A stretch of 64,000 nt of DNA from Bradyrhizobium sp. cir1 (GCF_014198245.1 NZ_JACIHE010000004.1:1-64000), one strand, 5' to 3'; positions 25,100-36,554 are shown, counted from the stretch's first letter. The notes: generated from the letters alone by a model not told the origin. A program made the numbers and translations.

Positions 25100-26089
25100 A
25101 TGAGCTCCGCTCCTCACATTCCCGTGCTCGGCCGCGAGGCGATTGAATATCTCGCCCCGCGCGCGGGCGGCATCTATGTCGACGCCACCTTCGGCGCCGG
25201 CGGCTATAGCCGTGCCATCCTCGACGTGCCGGGAACCCGGCTGATCGCGATTGATCGTGACCGTACGGCGATCGCAGGCGGCGCCGAGCTGGTCGCGCGC
25301 TCCGCGGGCCGGCTGACGCTGGTCGAGGACCGCTTCTCCAATCTCGCCGAGGTCTGTGCCGCGCAAGGCGTCGATGGCGTGGACGGTGTCGTGATGGATG
25401 TCGGCGTGTCCTCGATGCAGCTCGATCAGGCCGGTCGCGGCTTCTCGTTCCGTCTCGACGGTCCGCTCGACATGCGGATGGGGCAGGCGGGACCGACCGC
25501 GGCCGACGTGGTCGCGCGCGCTTCTGAAGCCGATCTCGCCGACATCATCTATCTCTTCGGTGAGGAACGGCAGTCGCGGCGCATCGCCCGCGCCATCGTC
25601 GCCGACCGGCAGGAGACCCCGTTCACGACCACACGCGCGCTCGCCGATCTCATCGGCAGGATCGTGCGCTCCAAGCCCGGCGACATCCATCCCGCGACGC
25701 GGACGTTCCAGGCCCTGCGCATCTTCGTCAACGAAGAGCTCGACGAGCTCCAGACCGCACTCGCGGCGGCCGAGCGCGTGCTCAAGCCCGGCGGCCGTCT
25801 CGTCGTCGTCTCGTTCCATTCGCTGGAAGACCGCATCGTCAAGAATTTTCTCTCCGAGCGTTCCAAAACTGGCGGCGGCTCGCGGCATCTGCCGGAGGTG
25901 TCGCAGGCTGTGCCGAGCTTCCAGTTGCTGACGCGGCGGCCCGTGATTGCCGGCGAAGACGAAGTCGCGAACAATCCGCGCGCGCGTTCCGCCAAGCTGC
26001 GCGCCGCGGAGCGCACCAATGCGCCTGCGCATCATGACGATGAGCCATCGTCCTGGCCAAAACTCTCCGACGTGATGAGGGGAGGCTAG
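25100..26089 (+). CDS. rsmH: 16S rRNA (cytosine-N4)-methyltransferase RsmH
   Basis: The 329-residue enzyme methylates C1402 of 16S rRNA. It shows [13 protein letters not shown] at the start, the SAM motif [39 protein letters not shown] and [19 protein letters not shown] 25100 gives the normal family start (SSAPHIPVL). The open frame extends upstream but without family similarity. It is the first gene of the division cluster, with ftsL starting 3 bases after its stop. Confidence 0.96.
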   Translation: MSSAPHIPVLGREAIEYLAPRAGGIYVDATFGAGGYSRAILDVPGTRLIAIDRDRTAIAGGAELVARSAGRLTLVEDRFSNLAEVCAAQGVDGVDGVVMDVGVSSMQLDQAGRGFSFRLDGPLDMRMGQAGPTAADVVARASEADLADIIYLFGEERQSRRIARAIVADRQETPFTTTRALADLIGRIVRSKPGDIHPATRTFQALRIFVNEELDELQTALAAAERVLKPGGRLVVVSFHSLEDRIVKNFLSERSKTGGGSRHLPEVSQAVPSFQLLTRRPVIAGEDEVANNPRARSAKLRAAERTNAPAHHDDEPSSWPKLSDVMRGG

Positions 26090-26092
26090 CGC

Positions 26093-26485
26093 ATGCGCAT
26101 CATCCACCTCCTCGTCATCGGCGCGCTGATCTTCGCGGCGGCCTATGTCTACCGGATCAAGATGGACTCCACCGCGCGGACCGAGAAAGTGCTGCGGCTG
26201 CACGCGGAGATCCGCGAGCAGCGCGACGCGATCGCCTCGCTCCGCTCCGAATGGGCCAAGCTTGATGCACCCCTGCGCCTGCAGGGCCTGTCCGAGCGGC
26301 ATCTGCCGCTCAAGCCGGTCAACGGCACGCAATATGACTCGCTGAAGAACTTGCCCGAGCGTCCGCCGCGGATGTTCAGGCCCGGCGAGCCCGACCCGAT
26401 CGGGGCCATGCTCAACACCATCGAAGCCGCGAGCGATCCTGACACCGTGACGGGCTCCGTGCCTCAGCCCGAGGACAAGCAATGA
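26093..26485 (+). CDS. ftsL: Cell division protein FtsL
   Basis: The 130-residue bitopic protein has one transmembrane helix (LLVIGALIFAAAYVYRIKM, residues 6-24). A periplasmic coiled coil (ARTEKVLRLHAEIREQRDAIASLRSEWAKL) is followed by a proline-rich end. It links FtsQ/FtsB to FtsW/FtsI at the division site. Identification relies on size, topology and position between rsmH and ftsI, as FtsL sequences are poorly conserved. GAGGGGAGG precedes the ATG, and the stop overlaps the ftsI start. Confidence 0.9.
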   Translation: MRIIHLLVIGALIFAAAYVYRIKMDSTARTEKVLRLHAEIREQRDAIASLRSEWAKLDAPLRLQGLSERHLPLKPVNGTQYDSLKNLPERPPRMFRPGEPDPIGAMLNTIEAASDPDTVTGSVPQPEDKQ

Positions 26486-28236
26486 GCCCGGCAACGCCTG
26501 CAAAGCCCACCGAAAAGCCGACCGAACCCTGGCGGCAGCGGCTGATCCGCAGCCTGCTCTACGGGCGCAATGTCGATCGCGCGGCCAAGGCGCGCGCCCG
26601 CGTCGGCCTCGCCATGCTCGCCTTCGCATCGGTCTATGCCCTGATCGGCGGCCGGCTCGTGATGTTCGCGATCGGCGCCGACGCGCACAGTGCGCGCCGT
26701 GCGGCGTCGCAGGAAGTGGTCGCGACCGCGCGGCCCGACATCGTCGATCGCAACGGCGCGATCCTTGCCACCGACGTCAAGGCCTCGAGCCTGTTCGGCG
26801 AGCCGCGCCGCATCATCGACAAGGACGAGGCGATCGAGCTTCTGACCGCGACCGTGCCCGACCTCGACGAGGCCGAGGTGCGCGAGCGCCTGAAGACGCG
26901 CAAGGGCTTCGTCTGGCTGAAGCGCGAGGTCACGGCGAAGCAGCAGCAGGACATCCACAAGCTCGGTATTCCCGGCATCGGCTTCCTGCGCGAGAACAAG
27001 CGCGTCTATCCGACCGGCAACGAGGTCGCCCACCTCATCGGCCTCGTCAACATCGACAATCAGGGCATCGCCGGCATGGAGAAGTGGCTCGACAATCAGG
27101 GCCTCGCCGATCTCCACCGCGCCGGCTTTGCCACCGACCGGCTGCAAAAGCCGGTCGAGCTCTCGGTCGACCTGCGCGTCGAGCACGCGCTGCGCGACGA
27201 ACTGCTCAAGGCCAAGGACAAGTTCCACGCCAAGGCCGCCTCCGGCATCGTCTCCAACGTCAAGACCGGCGAGATCGTGGCGATGGTGTCCCTCCCGGAT
27301 TTCGACCCGAACAATCCGAAGGAAGCGCACGATCCCGATCGCATCAACCGCCTGACCACCGGCGTCTACGAGATGGGCTCGACCTTCAAGGCGTTCACGC
27401 TGGCGATGGCGCTCGACTCCGGAAAGATCAATTTGAACTCGTCGTGGGATGCACGCGGAAACCTGCACTACGGCAAGTTCACCATCCACGACAGCCACTC
27501 GCTCGGGCGCTTCATCAACACCAAGGAAGTTTTCACCTATTCGTCCAACATCGGCGCCGCCCGGATCGCGCTCAGCCAGGGCGTCGAGGCGCACAAGGCG
27601 TTCCTCGCCAAGATGGGCCAGTTGACGCGGCTGCGCACTGAGTTGCCGGAGAGCGCGGCTCCGCTGGTGCCGCGCCGCTGGGGTGAGCTGAACACGGTCA
27701 CCATCGCGTTCGGTCAGGGCCTGTCGGTGGCGCCGCTCCAGGCGGTGATGGGCATCAACGCCCTGATGAACGGCGGCTATTTGATTCCGCCGACCTTCAT
27801 GAAACGCAGCGAAGACGAAGCGCGGGCGATGGCCAAGCGCGTGATCAAGCAGGAGACCAGCGACAAGATGCGGTATCTGATGCGGCTCAATGCCGAGATC
27901 GGCACCGCCAAGACCGCCGACGTCAAGGGCTATTACGTCGGCGGCAAGACCGGTACGTCCGAGAAGGTCATCAACGGCCGCTATGCCAAGAAGCGGGTGC
28001 TCAACTCCTTCACCGCGATCATGCCGTCCGACGATCCGAAATATCAGATTCTCGTCATGCTGGACGAGCCGCAGGCGCTGCCCGAGACGCATGGTTTCAT
28101 CACCTCGGGCTTCAACGCGGTGCCCACGGGCGGCAAGGTGATCGAGCGGATCGCGCCGCTTTTGGGGGTCGAACCGCGGTTCGACCTGCCGCCGTCCGAC
28201 CGCCTTATTCTTGCAGCATCCAGGACAACCCAGTAA
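26482..28236 (+). CDS. ftsI: Peptidoglycan D,D-transpeptidase FtsI (PBP3)
   Basis: The 584-residue septal class B penicillin-binding protein crosslinks peptidoglycan with FtsW. A short cytoplasmic tail is followed by a membrane helix at about residues 41-63, the dimerisation part with [13 protein letters not shown], and the transpeptidase domain. The active site has GSTFK (Ser300, Lys303), YSSN (354-356) and GGKTGTS. The ATG overlaps the ftsL stop as ATGA, which implies coupled translation. In the 83-base gap after it, GATTCGGCTTT is repeated twice. Confidence 0.96.
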   Translation: MSPATPAKPTEKPTEPWRQRLIRSLLYGRNVDRAAKARARVGLAMLAFASVYALIGGRLVMFAIGADAHSARRAASQEVVATARPDIVDRNGAILATDVKASSLFGEPRRIIDKDEAIELLTATVPDLDEAEVRERLKTRKGFVWLKREVTAKQQQDIHKLGIPGIGFLRENKRVYPTGNEVAHLIGLVNIDNQGIAGMEKWLDNQGLADLHRAGFATDRLQKPVELSVDLRVEHALRDELLKAKDKFHAKAASGIVSNVKTGEIVAMVSLPDFDPNNPKEAHDPDRINRLTTGVYEMGSTFKAFTLAMALDSGKINLNSSWDARGNLHYGKFTIHDSHSLGRFINTKEVFTYSSNIGAARIALSQGVEAHKAFLAKMGQLTRLRTELPESAAPLVPRRWGELNTVTIAFGQGLSVAPLQAVMGINALMNGGYLIPPTFMKRSEDEARAMAKRVIKQETSDKMRYLMRLNAEIGTAKTADVKGYYVGGKTGTSEKVINGRYAKKRVLNSFTAIMPSDDPKYQILVMLDEPQALPETHGFITSGFNAVPTGGKVIERIAPLLGVEPRFDLPPSDRLILAASRTTQ

Positions 28237-28319
28237 TCAACCGGGGTGGCCATCGCCGGTGCTGATTCGGCTTTTCCTGACGATTCGGCTTTCCGGCGCG
28301 GCATGTCGATTGGAAGACC

Positions 28320-29777
28320 ATGAAGCTGCGCGAACTTCTAGGCAATGACGCCGCGATCGAGCCCGCCGTCGCGGCGCTCGAGGTGACCGGCGTTGCGCTC
28401 GACAGCCGCGTGGTGAAACCCGGCGATCTCTTCTTCGCGCTCGCCGGTAGCAAGACCGACGGCGCGCGATTCATCGACGCCGCGGTCGCCGCAGGCGCGG
28501 TGGCGGTCGTCGGCGACCATGCGCCGGCGACAGGCAAGGTGCCGTTCGTCGCGGTCGCCAATCCGCGCCGCGCGCTGGCGCTGGCTGCGGCAAAATTCTA
28601 TCCCGCGCAGCCTGCGACGATCGCTGCGGTAACCGGCACCAGCGGCAAGACCTCGGTCGCCGCGTTCACGCGGCAGATCTGGGAGCGGCTCGGGCATGCC
28701 TCCGCCAGCATCGGCACCATCGGCCTCGTCTCGCCCAAGCGCACCGTCTACGGCTCGCTGACGACACCGGATCCGATCGCGCTGCACCGGCAGCTGGATG
28801 AGATCGCGCGCGAAGGCGTCACGCATCTCGCCTTCGAGGCGTCCTCGCACGGGCTCGACCAATATCGCCTCGACGGCGTGCGCGTCGCCGCCGGAGGCTT
28901 CACCAATCTCTCGCGCGACCACATGGATTACCATCCGACTGTCGCGCATTACCTTGGGGCGAAACTCAGGCTGTTCCGCGAGCTGGTCGCTCCAGGCGGT
29001 GCAGCAGTGATCTCGGCGGATCACGACTGCTCGGCGGAAGCCATCGATGCTGCGAAGTCGCGCGGCCTGCGCGTCATGGCGGTCGGGCGTAACGGCGACG
29101 GAGCAGGCGAGGGCATTCGTCTCACCGAGGCCGTGGTCGATGGCTTTGCGCAGAAGCTTGCGGTCGAGCATCGCGGCAGGGGTTATTCGATCCGGCTGCC
29201 GCTGGTCGGTGAGTTCCAGATCGAGAATGCACTGGTCTCGGCCGGTCTTGCCATCGGCACCGGCAGCGATGCTGGAAACGTGTTTGCGTGCCTCGAGCAT
29301 CTCGAAGGCGCCAAGGGCCGGCTCGAGCGCGTCGGCGAGCGCAACGGCGCGCCGATCTTCGTCGACTACGCGCACAAGCCCGACGCGCTGGCGAAGGCGC
29401 TGCAGGCGCTGCGGCCCTATGCGAAGCGCAGGCTGGTCGTCGTGTTCGGCGCCGGCGGCGATCGCGATGCCGGCAAGCGCCCGATCATGGGCGGGATCGC
29501 GGCCGAGAACGCCGACGGCGTCATCATCACCGACGACAATCCGCGCAGCGAGAAGCCGGAAGCCATTCGTGCGGAGATCCTCGCCGCGGCCAAGGGCGCG
29601 CGCGAGATCGGCGACCGCGCCGAAGCCATTCGCGTCGCGATCGAGGAACTGGAAGACGGCGATGCGCTGCTCATCGCCGGCAAGGGCCACGAGACCGGGC
29701 AGATCGTCGGCAGAGAGGTCTTGCCCTTCAGTGATCACGAGGCGGTCGCCGCCGCATTGACGTCGAGGGTTGCATGA
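28320..29777 (+). CDS. murE: UDP-MurNAc-L-Ala-D-Glu--meso-DAP ligase
   Basis: The 485-residue ATP-dependent ligase adds the third stem residue. It shows the P-loop [28 protein letters not shown], the carbamylated-lysine region and [10 protein letters not shown]. The DNPRSE motif marks specificity for meso-diaminopimelate instead of lysine, as expected for a Gram-negative. GGAAG precedes ATG 28320. The stop overlaps the murF start. Confidence 0.97.
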   Translation: MKLRELLGNDAAIEPAVAALEVTGVALDSRVVKPGDLFFALAGSKTDGARFIDAAVAAGAVAVVGDHAPATGKVPFVAVANPRRALALAAAKFYPAQPATIAAVTGTSGKTSVAAFTRQIWERLGHASASIGTIGLVSPKRTVYGSLTTPDPIALHRQLDEIAREGVTHLAFEASSHGLDQYRLDGVRVAAGGFTNLSRDHMDYHPTVAHYLGAKLRLFRELVAPGGAAVISADHDCSAEAIDAAKSRGLRVMAVGRNGDGAGEGIRLTEAVVDGFAQKLAVEHRGRGYSIRLPLVGEFQIENALVSAGLAIGTGSDAGNVFACLEHLEGAKGRLERVGERNGAPIFVDYAHKPDALAKALQALRPYAKRRLVVVFGAGGDRDAGKRPIMGGIAAENADGVIITDDNPRSEKPEAIRAEILAAAKGAREIGDRAEAIRVAIEELEDGDALLIAGKGHETGQIVGREVLPFSDHEAVAAALTSRVA

Positions 29778-31153
29778 GCGCGCCGATATGGACGGTTGCC
29801 GAAGTGGCGCGTGCGCTGGGCGCTACCGGGTCGTTTCCGGACACGGAAATCGATTTCGTCACGCAGGACAGCCGTCTGGTGAAGCCGGGCAGCCTGTTCG
29901 TCGCGCTCAGCGGCACGCCGAGTGGCGGCTTCATCTCGGCCTTCGCCAGCGCGCGCGACGGCTGGGAGTTCGCGGACAAGGCTGAAGCTTCGGGCGCGGT
30001 CGCGATGATCGTGCCGCACGAGATCGCGGGCATCCGCATTCCGCAGATCGTCGTGAAGGACACGCTGATCGACGGTCTCTGGGGCCTCGCGCGCGCCGCA
30101 CGCGCCCGCTTCCACGGACCGGTGATCGGGCTCACCGGCAGCGCCGGCAAGACCAGCACCAAAGAGTTTTTGGCGGCCTATCCGAACGCCTATGCCAGCC
30201 CGTCGAGCTTCAATAATTTCTGGGGCGTGCCGCTGACGCTGTGCAATGCCAGGCCCGATGCCAGCCTCTGGGTGGTCGAGATGGGCATGAACCAGACGGG
30301 CGAAATCGCGCGGCTCAGCGAATTGACGCGGCCGACGGTCGCGCTGGTCGTCAACGTCCAGCCCGTGCATCTGGAAAAGCTCGGCTCGCTCGAAGCCATC
30401 AGGCGCGAGAAGGTGTCGATCGCGCTCGGCCTGCCCGAGGACGGCGTGCTGGTGCTGCCCGCCGGGATCAAGGCGTCGGAGTGGAAGGGCAAGGTGGTGC
30501 GCTTCGGCGAGCATGCCGAGGTGCACGAGGTTGCGCACGCGCCGCACGGCGAGAGCTGGCAAATCGTGGCCATGATCGGCAAGAAGGAGATCGCCTTCAG
30601 CCTCACGCCGGGCGCGCCGCACCGCGTCCAGAATGCGCTTGCCGCGCTTGCCTCGATCCGTGCCGCGAACCTCGATCCGGCGATGCTCGCGATCAAGCTC
30701 GACCGCGTCGGCATCATGACCGGCCGCGGCGTCGAGCAGGCGGTCGGCGGTATCACCGTGATCGACGACAGCTTCAACGGCAATCCGGCCAGCGTGGCTG
30801 CCGCGCTGCAGAGCCTGCAGGCGCGCCACATGACCGGCGGTCGCCGTATCGCGGTGCTCGGCGACATGCTGGAGCTGGGCGATGACGCACCAAGCTACCA
30901 CACCGGCCTCACCAAGCATCTCGACGGCATCGACGGCGTCTACTGCGTCGGCCCCCTGATGCGCCACCTCTATGACGTGCTGCCATCAGGCAAGGGCCTC
31001 GGCTGGCACGACGATCCCGCCACGCTGAAGCCGGGTGAGGTCGCGAGCCTGCTGCAGGCAGGCGATGTCGTGGTTGTCAAGGGCAGCAAGAAGATGTTCT
31101 GGGTCAACAAGTTTGTGCCGGGCCTAGTGGCCGCCTTGCAGGCAAAGGCGTAA
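29774..31153 (+). CDS. murF: UDP-MurNAc-tripeptide--D-Ala-D-Ala ligase
   Basis: The 459-residue enzyme adds the D-Ala-D-Ala dipeptide made by Ddl. It has the N-terminal Mur domain (QDSRLVKPGSLFVAL), the P-loop GLTGSAGKTSTKEFL, WVVEMGMNQTGEI, and a C-terminal domain with VIDDSFNGNPASVAAAL and AVLGDMLELG. Start and murE stop overlap (ATGA). A 156-base gap without clear structure follows before mraY. Confidence 0.97.
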   Translation: MSAPIWTVAEVARALGATGSFPDTEIDFVTQDSRLVKPGSLFVALSGTPSGGFISAFASARDGWEFADKAEASGAVAMIVPHEIAGIRIPQIVVKDTLIDGLWGLARAARARFHGPVIGLTGSAGKTSTKEFLAAYPNAYASPSSFNNFWGVPLTLCNARPDASLWVVEMGMNQTGEIARLSELTRPTVALVVNVQPVHLEKLGSLEAIRREKVSIALGLPEDGVLVLPAGIKASEWKGKVVRFGEHAEVHEVAHAPHGESWQIVAMIGKKEIAFSLTPGAPHRVQNALAALASIRAANLDPAMLAIKLDRVGIMTGRGVEQAVGGITVIDDSFNGNPASVAAALQSLQARHMTGGRRIAVLGDMLELGDDAPSYHTGLTKHLDGIDGVYCVGPLMRHLYDVLPSGKGLGWHDDPATLKPGEVASLLQAGDVVVVKGSKKMFWVNKFVPGLVAALQAKA

Positions 31154-31309
31154 ACTGCTTGGAAGGCGCTGTTCCCAATCCCACCGTTTGCGGCACCAAG
31201 CCATCCGTTGTCCCAGAGGTCGCCCGACCCATGATGAAGCGAACGCGCGTAAGGCATGGTGAGGCCAAGGGCCAAGACCGCGTGCGAAAGGCGCCATAGG
31301 ACCGTCTGA

Positions 31310-32413
31310 ATGTTTTACTGGCTGATCGAGCTCTCGAATACATTTCCGAGCCTGGGTGCGTTTCGCACCCTCCTGAACGTTTTCCGCTACATCACCTTCC
31401 GCACCGGCGGCGCGATCGTCACCGGCGCGCTGTTCGTGTTCCTGTTCGGGCCCTGGATCATCGACCATCTGCGTATCCGTCAGGGCAAGGGCCAGCCGAT
31501 TCGCACTGACGGCCCGCAGTCGCATCTCAGCAAGAAGGGCACGCCCACCATGGGCGGCCTGATGATCCTGTCCGGCCTCACGGTCGGCACCGTGCTGTGG
31601 GCCAATCCGCTCAACCCCTATGTCTGGATCGTGCTCGCCGTGACGCTCGGCTTCGGCTTCGTCGGCTTCTATGACGACTACCTCAAGGTGACCAAGCAGA
31701 CCACGACAGGATTCGGCGGCAAGCTCCGCCTGCTGATCGAGGCGGTGATCGCGCTGGTCGCCTGCTACGCGCTGGTGCGGCTGAACCGCGACCCCGCGTC
31801 GACCGCGCTGACGATTCCGTTCCTGAAGGACACCGTGCTGCATTTCGGCTGGTTCTTCGTCATCTTCGGCGCCTTCGTCATCGTCGGGGCCGGCAATGCG
31901 GTGAACCTCACCGACGGCCTCGACGGCCTCGCCATCGTGCCCGTGATGATTGCGACCGCGAGCTTTGCGATGATCGCCTATCTCGCCGGCAACGCCGTGT
32001 TCGCCGATTATCTCCAGATCAAATATGTCGCCGGCACCGGCGAGCTCGCGGTGCTCTGCGGCGCGCTGCTGGGGGCCGGCCTCGGCTTCCTCTGGTTCAA
32101 CGCGCCGCCGGCCTCGATCTTCATGGGCGACACCGGCTCGCTCGCGCTCGGCGGCATGCTGGGTGCGATCGCGGTCGCGGTAAAGCACGAGATCGTGCTT
32201 GCGGTGATCGGCGGCCTGTTCGTGCTGGAGGCGGTCTCGGTCATCGTGCAGGTGGTGTCGTTCAAGCTGACGGGCAAGCGTATCTTCCGCATGGCGCCGA
32301 TCCATCACCATTTCGAGCAGCTTGGCTGGACCGAGCCGCAGATCGTGATCCGGTTCTGGATCATCTCGGTGATGCTGGCGCTCGCCGGTCTGTCGACGCT
32401 TAAGCTGCGGTGA
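31310..32413 (+). CDS. mraY: Phospho-MurNAc-pentapeptide translocase MraY
   Basis: The 367-residue integral membrane enzyme has ten helices. It transfers phospho-MurNAc-pentapeptide to undecaprenyl phosphate, making lipid I. Visible family motifs are [27 protein letters not shown] with catalytic aspartates, [27 protein letters not shown] and the cytoplasmic [17 protein letters not shown] loop. A palindromic repeat separates it from murD. Confidence 0.97.
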   Translation: MFYWLIELSNTFPSLGAFRTLLNVFRYITFRTGGAIVTGALFVFLFGPWIIDHLRIRQGKGQPIRTDGPQSHLSKKGTPTMGGLMILSGLTVGTVLWANPLNPYVWIVLAVTLGFGFVGFYDDYLKVTKQTTTGFGGKLRLLIEAVIALVACYALVRLNRDPASTALTIPFLKDTVLHFGWFFVIFGAFVIVGAGNAVNLTDGLDGLAIVPVMIATASFAMIAYLAGNAVFADYLQIKYVAGTGELAVLCGALLGAGLGFLWFNAPPASIFMGDTGSLALGGMLGAIAVAVKHEIVLAVIGGLFVLEAVSVIVQVVSFKLTGKRIFRMAPIHHHFEQLGWTEPQIVIRFWIISVMLALAGLSTLKLR

Positions 32414-32434
32414 CTGTGGTGTCTCCCCAGGATC

Positions 32435-32510
32435 GTCATTCCGGACGACGCGAAGCGGCGATCCGGAATCTCGAGATTCCGGGTTCTCGCTTCGCGAGCC
32501 CCGGAATGAC
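32435..32510. repeat. Palindromic repeat between mraY and murD
   Basis: GTCATTCCGG... and ...CCGGAATGAC form the outer arms. CGCGAAGCGGCGATCCGGAAT and ATTCCGGGTTCTCGCTTCGCG make inner stems joined by a CTCGAG palindrome. It is a member of the GTCATTCCGGGG family, inserted inside the dcw cluster and ending 12 bases before the murD start. Confidence 0.85.
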
Positions 32511-32522
32511 AGAGGCCCAAGT

Positions 32523-33920
32523 ATGATCCCCGTCACATCCTTCGCCGGCAAGACGGTCGCAGTGTTCGGCCTCGGCGGCTCGGGGCTCGCCTCCTGCCAT
32601 GCTTTGAAAGCGGGCGGTGCCGAGGTGGTCGCCGCCGACGACAATGCCGAGAACGTCGCCAAGGCGGCGCAGGCCGGTTTCATCACCGCCGATTTGCGCA
32701 ACGCCTCATGGGCGAATTTCGCTGCCCTCGTGCTCGCGCCCGGCGTGCCGCTGACCCATCCGGTGCCGCACTGGAGCGTGCTGAAGGCGCGCGAGGCAGG
32801 CTGTGAGGTGACCGGCGACATCGAGCTGTTCTGCCGCGAGCGCCGTCGCCACGCGCCGGACGCGCCGTTCGTTGCCATCACCGGCACCAACGGCAAGTCG
32901 ACCACGACCGCGCTGATCGCGCATCTGACCAAGGTCGCCGGCTACGACACCCAGATGGGCGGCAATATCGGCACCGCGATCCTGTCGCTGGAGCCGCCGC
33001 GCATGGGCCGGGTCCACGTCATCGAGATGTCGTCCTACCAGATCGACCTCACGCCCTCGCTCGATCCCTCCGTCGGCATTCTGCTCAATGTCAGCGAGGA
33101 CCACATCGACCGCCACGGCACCATCGCGCACTACGCCGCGGTGAAGGAGCGCCTCGTCGCCGGCGTGCAGGCAGGCGGCACCTCGATCGTCGGTGTCGAT
33201 GACGGCTATTGCCGCGATGTCGCCGACCGACTCGATCGCGCCGGCAAGAACGTGGTGCGGATCTCGGTCAAGAACCCGCTCGCCTCCGGCATTTATTTCG
33301 AGCACGGCAATATCGTGCGCGCCTCGGGTGGCGCCCGCAGCGAGGTCGCCGCGCTCGGCGGCATCGGTTCGCTGCGCGGCCTGCACAACGCGCAGAACGC
33401 GGCCTGTGCGGCCGCCGCCGCGCTCGCGATGGGCATCAGCCAGGATGTGCTGCAGAACGGCCTGCGCAGCTTTCCGGGCCTTGCGCACCGCATGGAGCAG
33501 GTCGGTCGCCGCGGCAACGTGCTGTTCGTCAACGACTCCAAGGGCACCAACGCGGACGCCACCGCGCATGCGCTGTCGTCGTTCGCCGATATCTACTGGA
33601 TCGCCGGCGGCAAGCCCAAGGCAGGCGGCATCACCAGCCTGACCGGCTTTTTCCCGCGCATCCGAAAAGCCTATCTGATCGGCGAGGCCGCGCAGGAGTT
33701 TTCGGGCACGTTGGGCACGGTCGAGCACGAGATCAGCCAGACGCTGGATGTCGCCGTCGAGCACGCCGCGCGTGATGCGGAGGCATCCGGGCTTGCCGAC
33801 GCCGTCGTGCTGCTGTCGCCGGCCTGCGCCTCGTTCGACCAGTACCGCAATTTCGAGATCCGCGGCGCCAAGTTCCGCGAGCTGGTGCAGGCGCTGCCGG
33901 GTGTGAAACCGGTGGTGTGA
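32523..33920 (+). CDS. murD: UDP-MurNAc-L-alanine--D-glutamate ligase
   Basis: The 465-residue ligase adds D-glutamate to UDP-MurNAc-L-alanine. It starts with a Rossmann-like domain ([17 protein letters not shown]), then the P-loop [49 protein letters not shown], and the C-terminal [17 protein letters not shown]. All residues expected for catalysis appear present. Confidence 0.97.
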   Translation: MIPVTSFAGKTVAVFGLGGSGLASCHALKAGGAEVVAADDNAENVAKAAQAGFITADLRNASWANFAALVLAPGVPLTHPVPHWSVLKAREAGCEVTGDIELFCRERRRHAPDAPFVAITGTNGKSTTTALIAHLTKVAGYDTQMGGNIGTAILSLEPPRMGRVHVIEMSSYQIDLTPSLDPSVGILLNVSEDHIDRHGTIAHYAAVKERLVAGVQAGGTSIVGVDDGYCRDVADRLDRAGKNVVRISVKNPLASGIYFEHGNIVRASGGARSEVAALGGIGSLRGLHNAQNAACAAAAALAMGISQDVLQNGLRSFPGLAHRMEQVGRRGNVLFVNDSKGTNADATAHALSSFADIYWIAGGKPKAGGITSLTGFFPRIRKAYLIGEAAQEFSGTLGTVEHEISQTLDVAVEHAARDAEASGLADAVVLLSPACASFDQYRNFEIRGAKFRELVQALPGVKPVV

Positions 33921-33945
33921 GGCAATTCCCTTCCACAATCTCCGC

Positions 33946-34046
33946 TGTCGTCGCCCGGCTTGACCGGGCGACCCAGTATCCCAGAGACCGTGCTTGAGCC
34001 GAGAGGCTGCGGCGTACTGGATGCCCCGCCTTCGCGGGGCATGACG
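33946..34046. repeat. Palindromic repeat between murD and ftsW
   Basis: TCGCCCGGCTTGACCGGGCGA and GCCCCGCCTTCGCGGGGC are two hairpins joined by CCCAGTATC...GGCGTACTGGAT. It is the same family as 14216, 51186 and 52756. Confidence 0.85.
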
Positions 34047-34158
34047 AGCATTTGAGGGGCGTGCTCGCCCCTATCTCCAATCATCCGCGATTCCATTAAC
34101 CCTGCGGTAACCAACCTCGGCGACCAATGGACGGACCTCTGTCCGAAAGCGGCCGCCC

Positions 34159-35310
34159 ATGCTCTCCCGTGAAGAACGCACCCCCTTTTCCGAGTGGTGG
34201 TGGACCGTCGACAAGCCGCTGATGGGCGCCATCCTGGCCTTGATGCTGACCGGCGTGATCCTGTCGCTGGCGGCGAGCCCGCCGGTTGCGACCCGCATCG
34301 GGCTCGATCCGTTCCACTTCTTCAGCCGCCACGTGATGTTCCTGGCGCCGTCCTTCATGGTGCTGCTCGGGGTGTCCTTCCTGTCGCCGCGCGCGATCCG
34401 CCGCTCGGCGCTGATCATTTTCACCGTCAGCATCATCCTGATCGTGGTGACGCTCGCGATCGGGCCCGAGGTTAAGGGCTCGCGGCGCTGGATCACGCTG
34501 CTCGGCGTCAACATCCAGGCCTCCGAAATCGCAAAGCCGTCCTTCGTCGTCATCGCGGCCTGGCTGTTCGCGGAATCGACCAAGCGGCCGGAGATGCCGG
34601 CGACCTCGATGGCGCTGGTGCTGCTGTTGATGCTGGTCTCGCTATTGGTGATGGAGCCGGATTTCGGCCAGACCATGCTGATCCTGATGGTCTGGGGCTC
34701 GCTGTTCTTCATCGCGGGCATGCGCATGATCTGGGTATTCGGTCTTGCAGGCGCCGCCGCTGCGGGCCTGTTCAGCGCCTACCTGTTCGTCCCGCACGTG
34801 GCCGGCCGCATCAAGCGCTTCATGAACCCGGCCTCGGGAGACACCTTCCAGGTCGATACCGCGATGGAAGCCTTCTACAACGGCGGCTGGCTCGGCCTCG
34901 GGCCGGGCGAGGGCATCGCCAAGCGCAGCCTGCCGGACAGCCACACCGACTTCGTGTTCGCGGTCGCCGCCGAAGAGTTCGGCATCGTCCTGTGCCTGGC
35001 CATGCTGGCGCTGTTCGCCTTCGTCGTCATCCGCACGCTGTCGCGCGCCTATGCCAATGAGGACATGTTCTCGCGCTTTGCGGCCTCTGGGCTAGCGATC
35101 CTGTTCGGGGTGCAGGCGGCGATCAACATGTCGGTGAACCTGCAGCTCATCCCCGCCAAGGGCATGACGCTACCGTTCATCTCCTACGGCGGCTCCTCGA
35201 TCGTCTCGCTCGCCTATGGCGTCGGCATGATGCTGGCACTGACGCGGCTGCGCCCGCGCACCGAGGTGGAGGCCAGCGGCCACGCCGAGGCGATGCGGAG
35301 TTACGCATAA
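34159..35310 (+). CDS. ftsW: Septal peptidoglycan glycosyltransferase FtsW
   Basis: The 383-residue SEDS protein has ten helices. It polymerises lipid II at the septum together with FtsI. It shows EVKGSRRWI, QPDFG-like MEPDFGQTMLI, GGWLGLGPGEG, SHTDFVFAVAAEEFG and GMTLPFISYGGSS near the end, all typical of FtsW. The catalytic aspartate is expected in the extracellular loop around DFVFAVAAEE. Palindromic repeats flank it on both sides. Confidence 0.96.
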   Translation: MLSREERTPFSEWWWTVDKPLMGAILALMLTGVILSLAASPPVATRIGLDPFHFFSRHVMFLAPSFMVLLGVSFLSPRAIRRSALIIFTVSIILIVVTLAIGPEVKGSRRWITLLGVNIQASEIAKPSFVVIAAWLFAESTKRPEMPATSMALVLLLMLVSLLVMEPDFGQTMLILMVWGSLFFIAGMRMIWVFGLAGAAAAGLFSAYLFVPHVAGRIKRFMNPASGDTFQVDTAMEAFYNGGWLGLGPGEGIAKRSLPDSHTDFVFAVAAEEFGIVLCLAMLALFAFVVIRTLSRAYANEDMFSRFAASGLAILFGVQAAINMSVNLQLIPAKGMTLPFISYGGSSIVSLAYGVGMMLALTRLRPRTEVEASGHAEAMRSYA

Positions 35311-35313
35311 GTC

Positions 35314-35427
35314 GTCATTGCGAGCCAACGGGTCCGCGCGAAGCGCGGCCCGATGACAGGCTCCGCGAAGCAATCCAGAATCCCTCCGTGGGGACAGTCT
35401 GGATTGCTCCGCTGCGCTCGCAATGAC
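35314..35427. repeat. Palindromic repeat between ftsW and murG
   Basis: The arms GTCATTGCGAG and CTCGCAATGAC enclose an extra hairpin (GGTCCGCGCGAAGCGCGGCCC) and the CAATCCAGA/TCTGGATTG pair. It is an expanded copy of the element at 4631. Confidence 0.85.
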
Positions 35428-35453
35428 GGCAAAGGCCTTGTAAAAGGGCGTTT

Positions 35454-36554
35454 ATGGACACCTCCCCCCTGATTCTTCTCGCCGCGGGCGGCACCGGCGG
35501 CCATCTGTTTCCGGCCGAGGCGCTCGGCGTCGAGCTGATCCGGCGCGGCTTTCGCGTCCGCCTCGTCACCGACGAGCGCGCGCTGCGCTATAGCGGGCTG
35601 TTCAGCAAGGACATGATCGACGTCGTCAGAAGCGAGACCGCGCGTAGCCGCAATCCTTTCCAGCTCGCCTATGCCGGCCTCACGCTCGCCGTCGGCACGC
35701 TCTCCGCCTACGGCCTGATCAAGCGCTTGAAGCCGGCCGCCGTCGTCGGCTTCGGCGGCTATCCGACGCTGCCGCCGCTGGTCGCGGCAAAATTCGCCGG
35801 CGTGCCCGGCATCATCCACGACGCCAATGCGGTGCTCGGCCGCGCCAACCGGTTCCTGTCGAGCCGCGTCCGTGCCATCGCGACCTCCTTACCCGGCGTG
35901 CTTGATCGCGATCCGGCGCTGTCCGGCAAGACCACGACGGTCGGCACGCCGATGCGGCCCGCGATCCTCGCGGCAGCTGCCGTGCAATACACGGCGCCCG
36001 AAACCAACGGTCCGCTGCGCCTGCTCGTCGTCGGCGGCAGCCAGGGCGCACGCATCATGGCCGACATCGTCCCGGGCGCGATCGAGCGGCTCGAGCCTGC
36101 GCTGTGGAGCCGTCTCATCCTCACCCAGCAGGTGCGCGACGAGGACACGGCGCGTGTGCGCGCCGTGTACGACAAGCTCAAGATCAGGTTTGAGCTCGCG
36201 CCGTTCTTCACCGACTTGCCGGCGCGGCTCGCCTCCAACCATCTGGTGGTGTCGCGCTCCGGCGCCGGCACCGTCGCCGAGCTTGCCGCGATCGGCCGGC
36301 CTTCGATCCTGGTGCCGCTGCCGGGCTCGATCGACCAGGACCAGTTCGCCAATGCCGGCGTGCTGGCCAAGGTCGACGGCGCGATCCGCATCCCGCAGAC
36401 CGAGTTCACCTCCGACCGCCTCGCCGCTGAAATCTCCGGCTTCGCCGCCGAACCGGCACGCCTTGCCGCGATGGCCGCGGCCGCGAAGGGGGCAGGGCGG
36501 CTCGACGCCGCCGAACGGCTGGCCGATCTGGTGGTCAAGGTCGCGGGACTCTGA
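35454..36554 (+). CDS. murG: UDP-GlcNAc--lipid I GlcNAc transferase MurG
   Basis: The 366-residue GT28 enzyme makes lipid II on the inner face of the membrane. It shows the N-terminal glycine loop AAGGTGGHLFPAEAL, VVGFGGYPTLPPL, IHDANAVLGRANRFL, the second glycine loop VVGGSQGARI, and the donor-site RSGAGTVAELAAIGRPSILVPLP. It begins 27 bases after a palindromic repeat. Confidence 0.97.
   Translation: MDTSPLILLAAGGTGGHLFPAEALGVELIRRGFRVRLVTDERALRYSGLFSKDMIDVVRSETARSRNPFQLAYAGLTLAVGTLSAYGLIKRLKPAAVVGFGGYPTLPPLVAAKFAGVPGIIHDANAVLGRANRFLSSRVRAIATSLPGVLDRDPALSGKTTTVGTPMRPAILAAAAVQYTAPETNGPLRLLVVGGSQGARIMADIVPGAIERLEPALWSRLILTQQVRDEDTARVRAVYDKLKIRFELAPFFTDLPARLASNHLVVSRSGAGTVAELAAIGRPSILVPLPGSIDQDQFANAGVLAKVDGAIRIPQTEFTSDRLAAEISGFAAEPARLAAMAAAAKGAGRLDAAERLADLVVKVAGL

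Noticed and set aside
24870..25103. 77-codon frame ending in ATGA overlap with rsmH
   Set aside because: Lower third-position GC than its neighbours, ribosome site too close to the start, and no family recognised. Kept only as a note in the leader entry.
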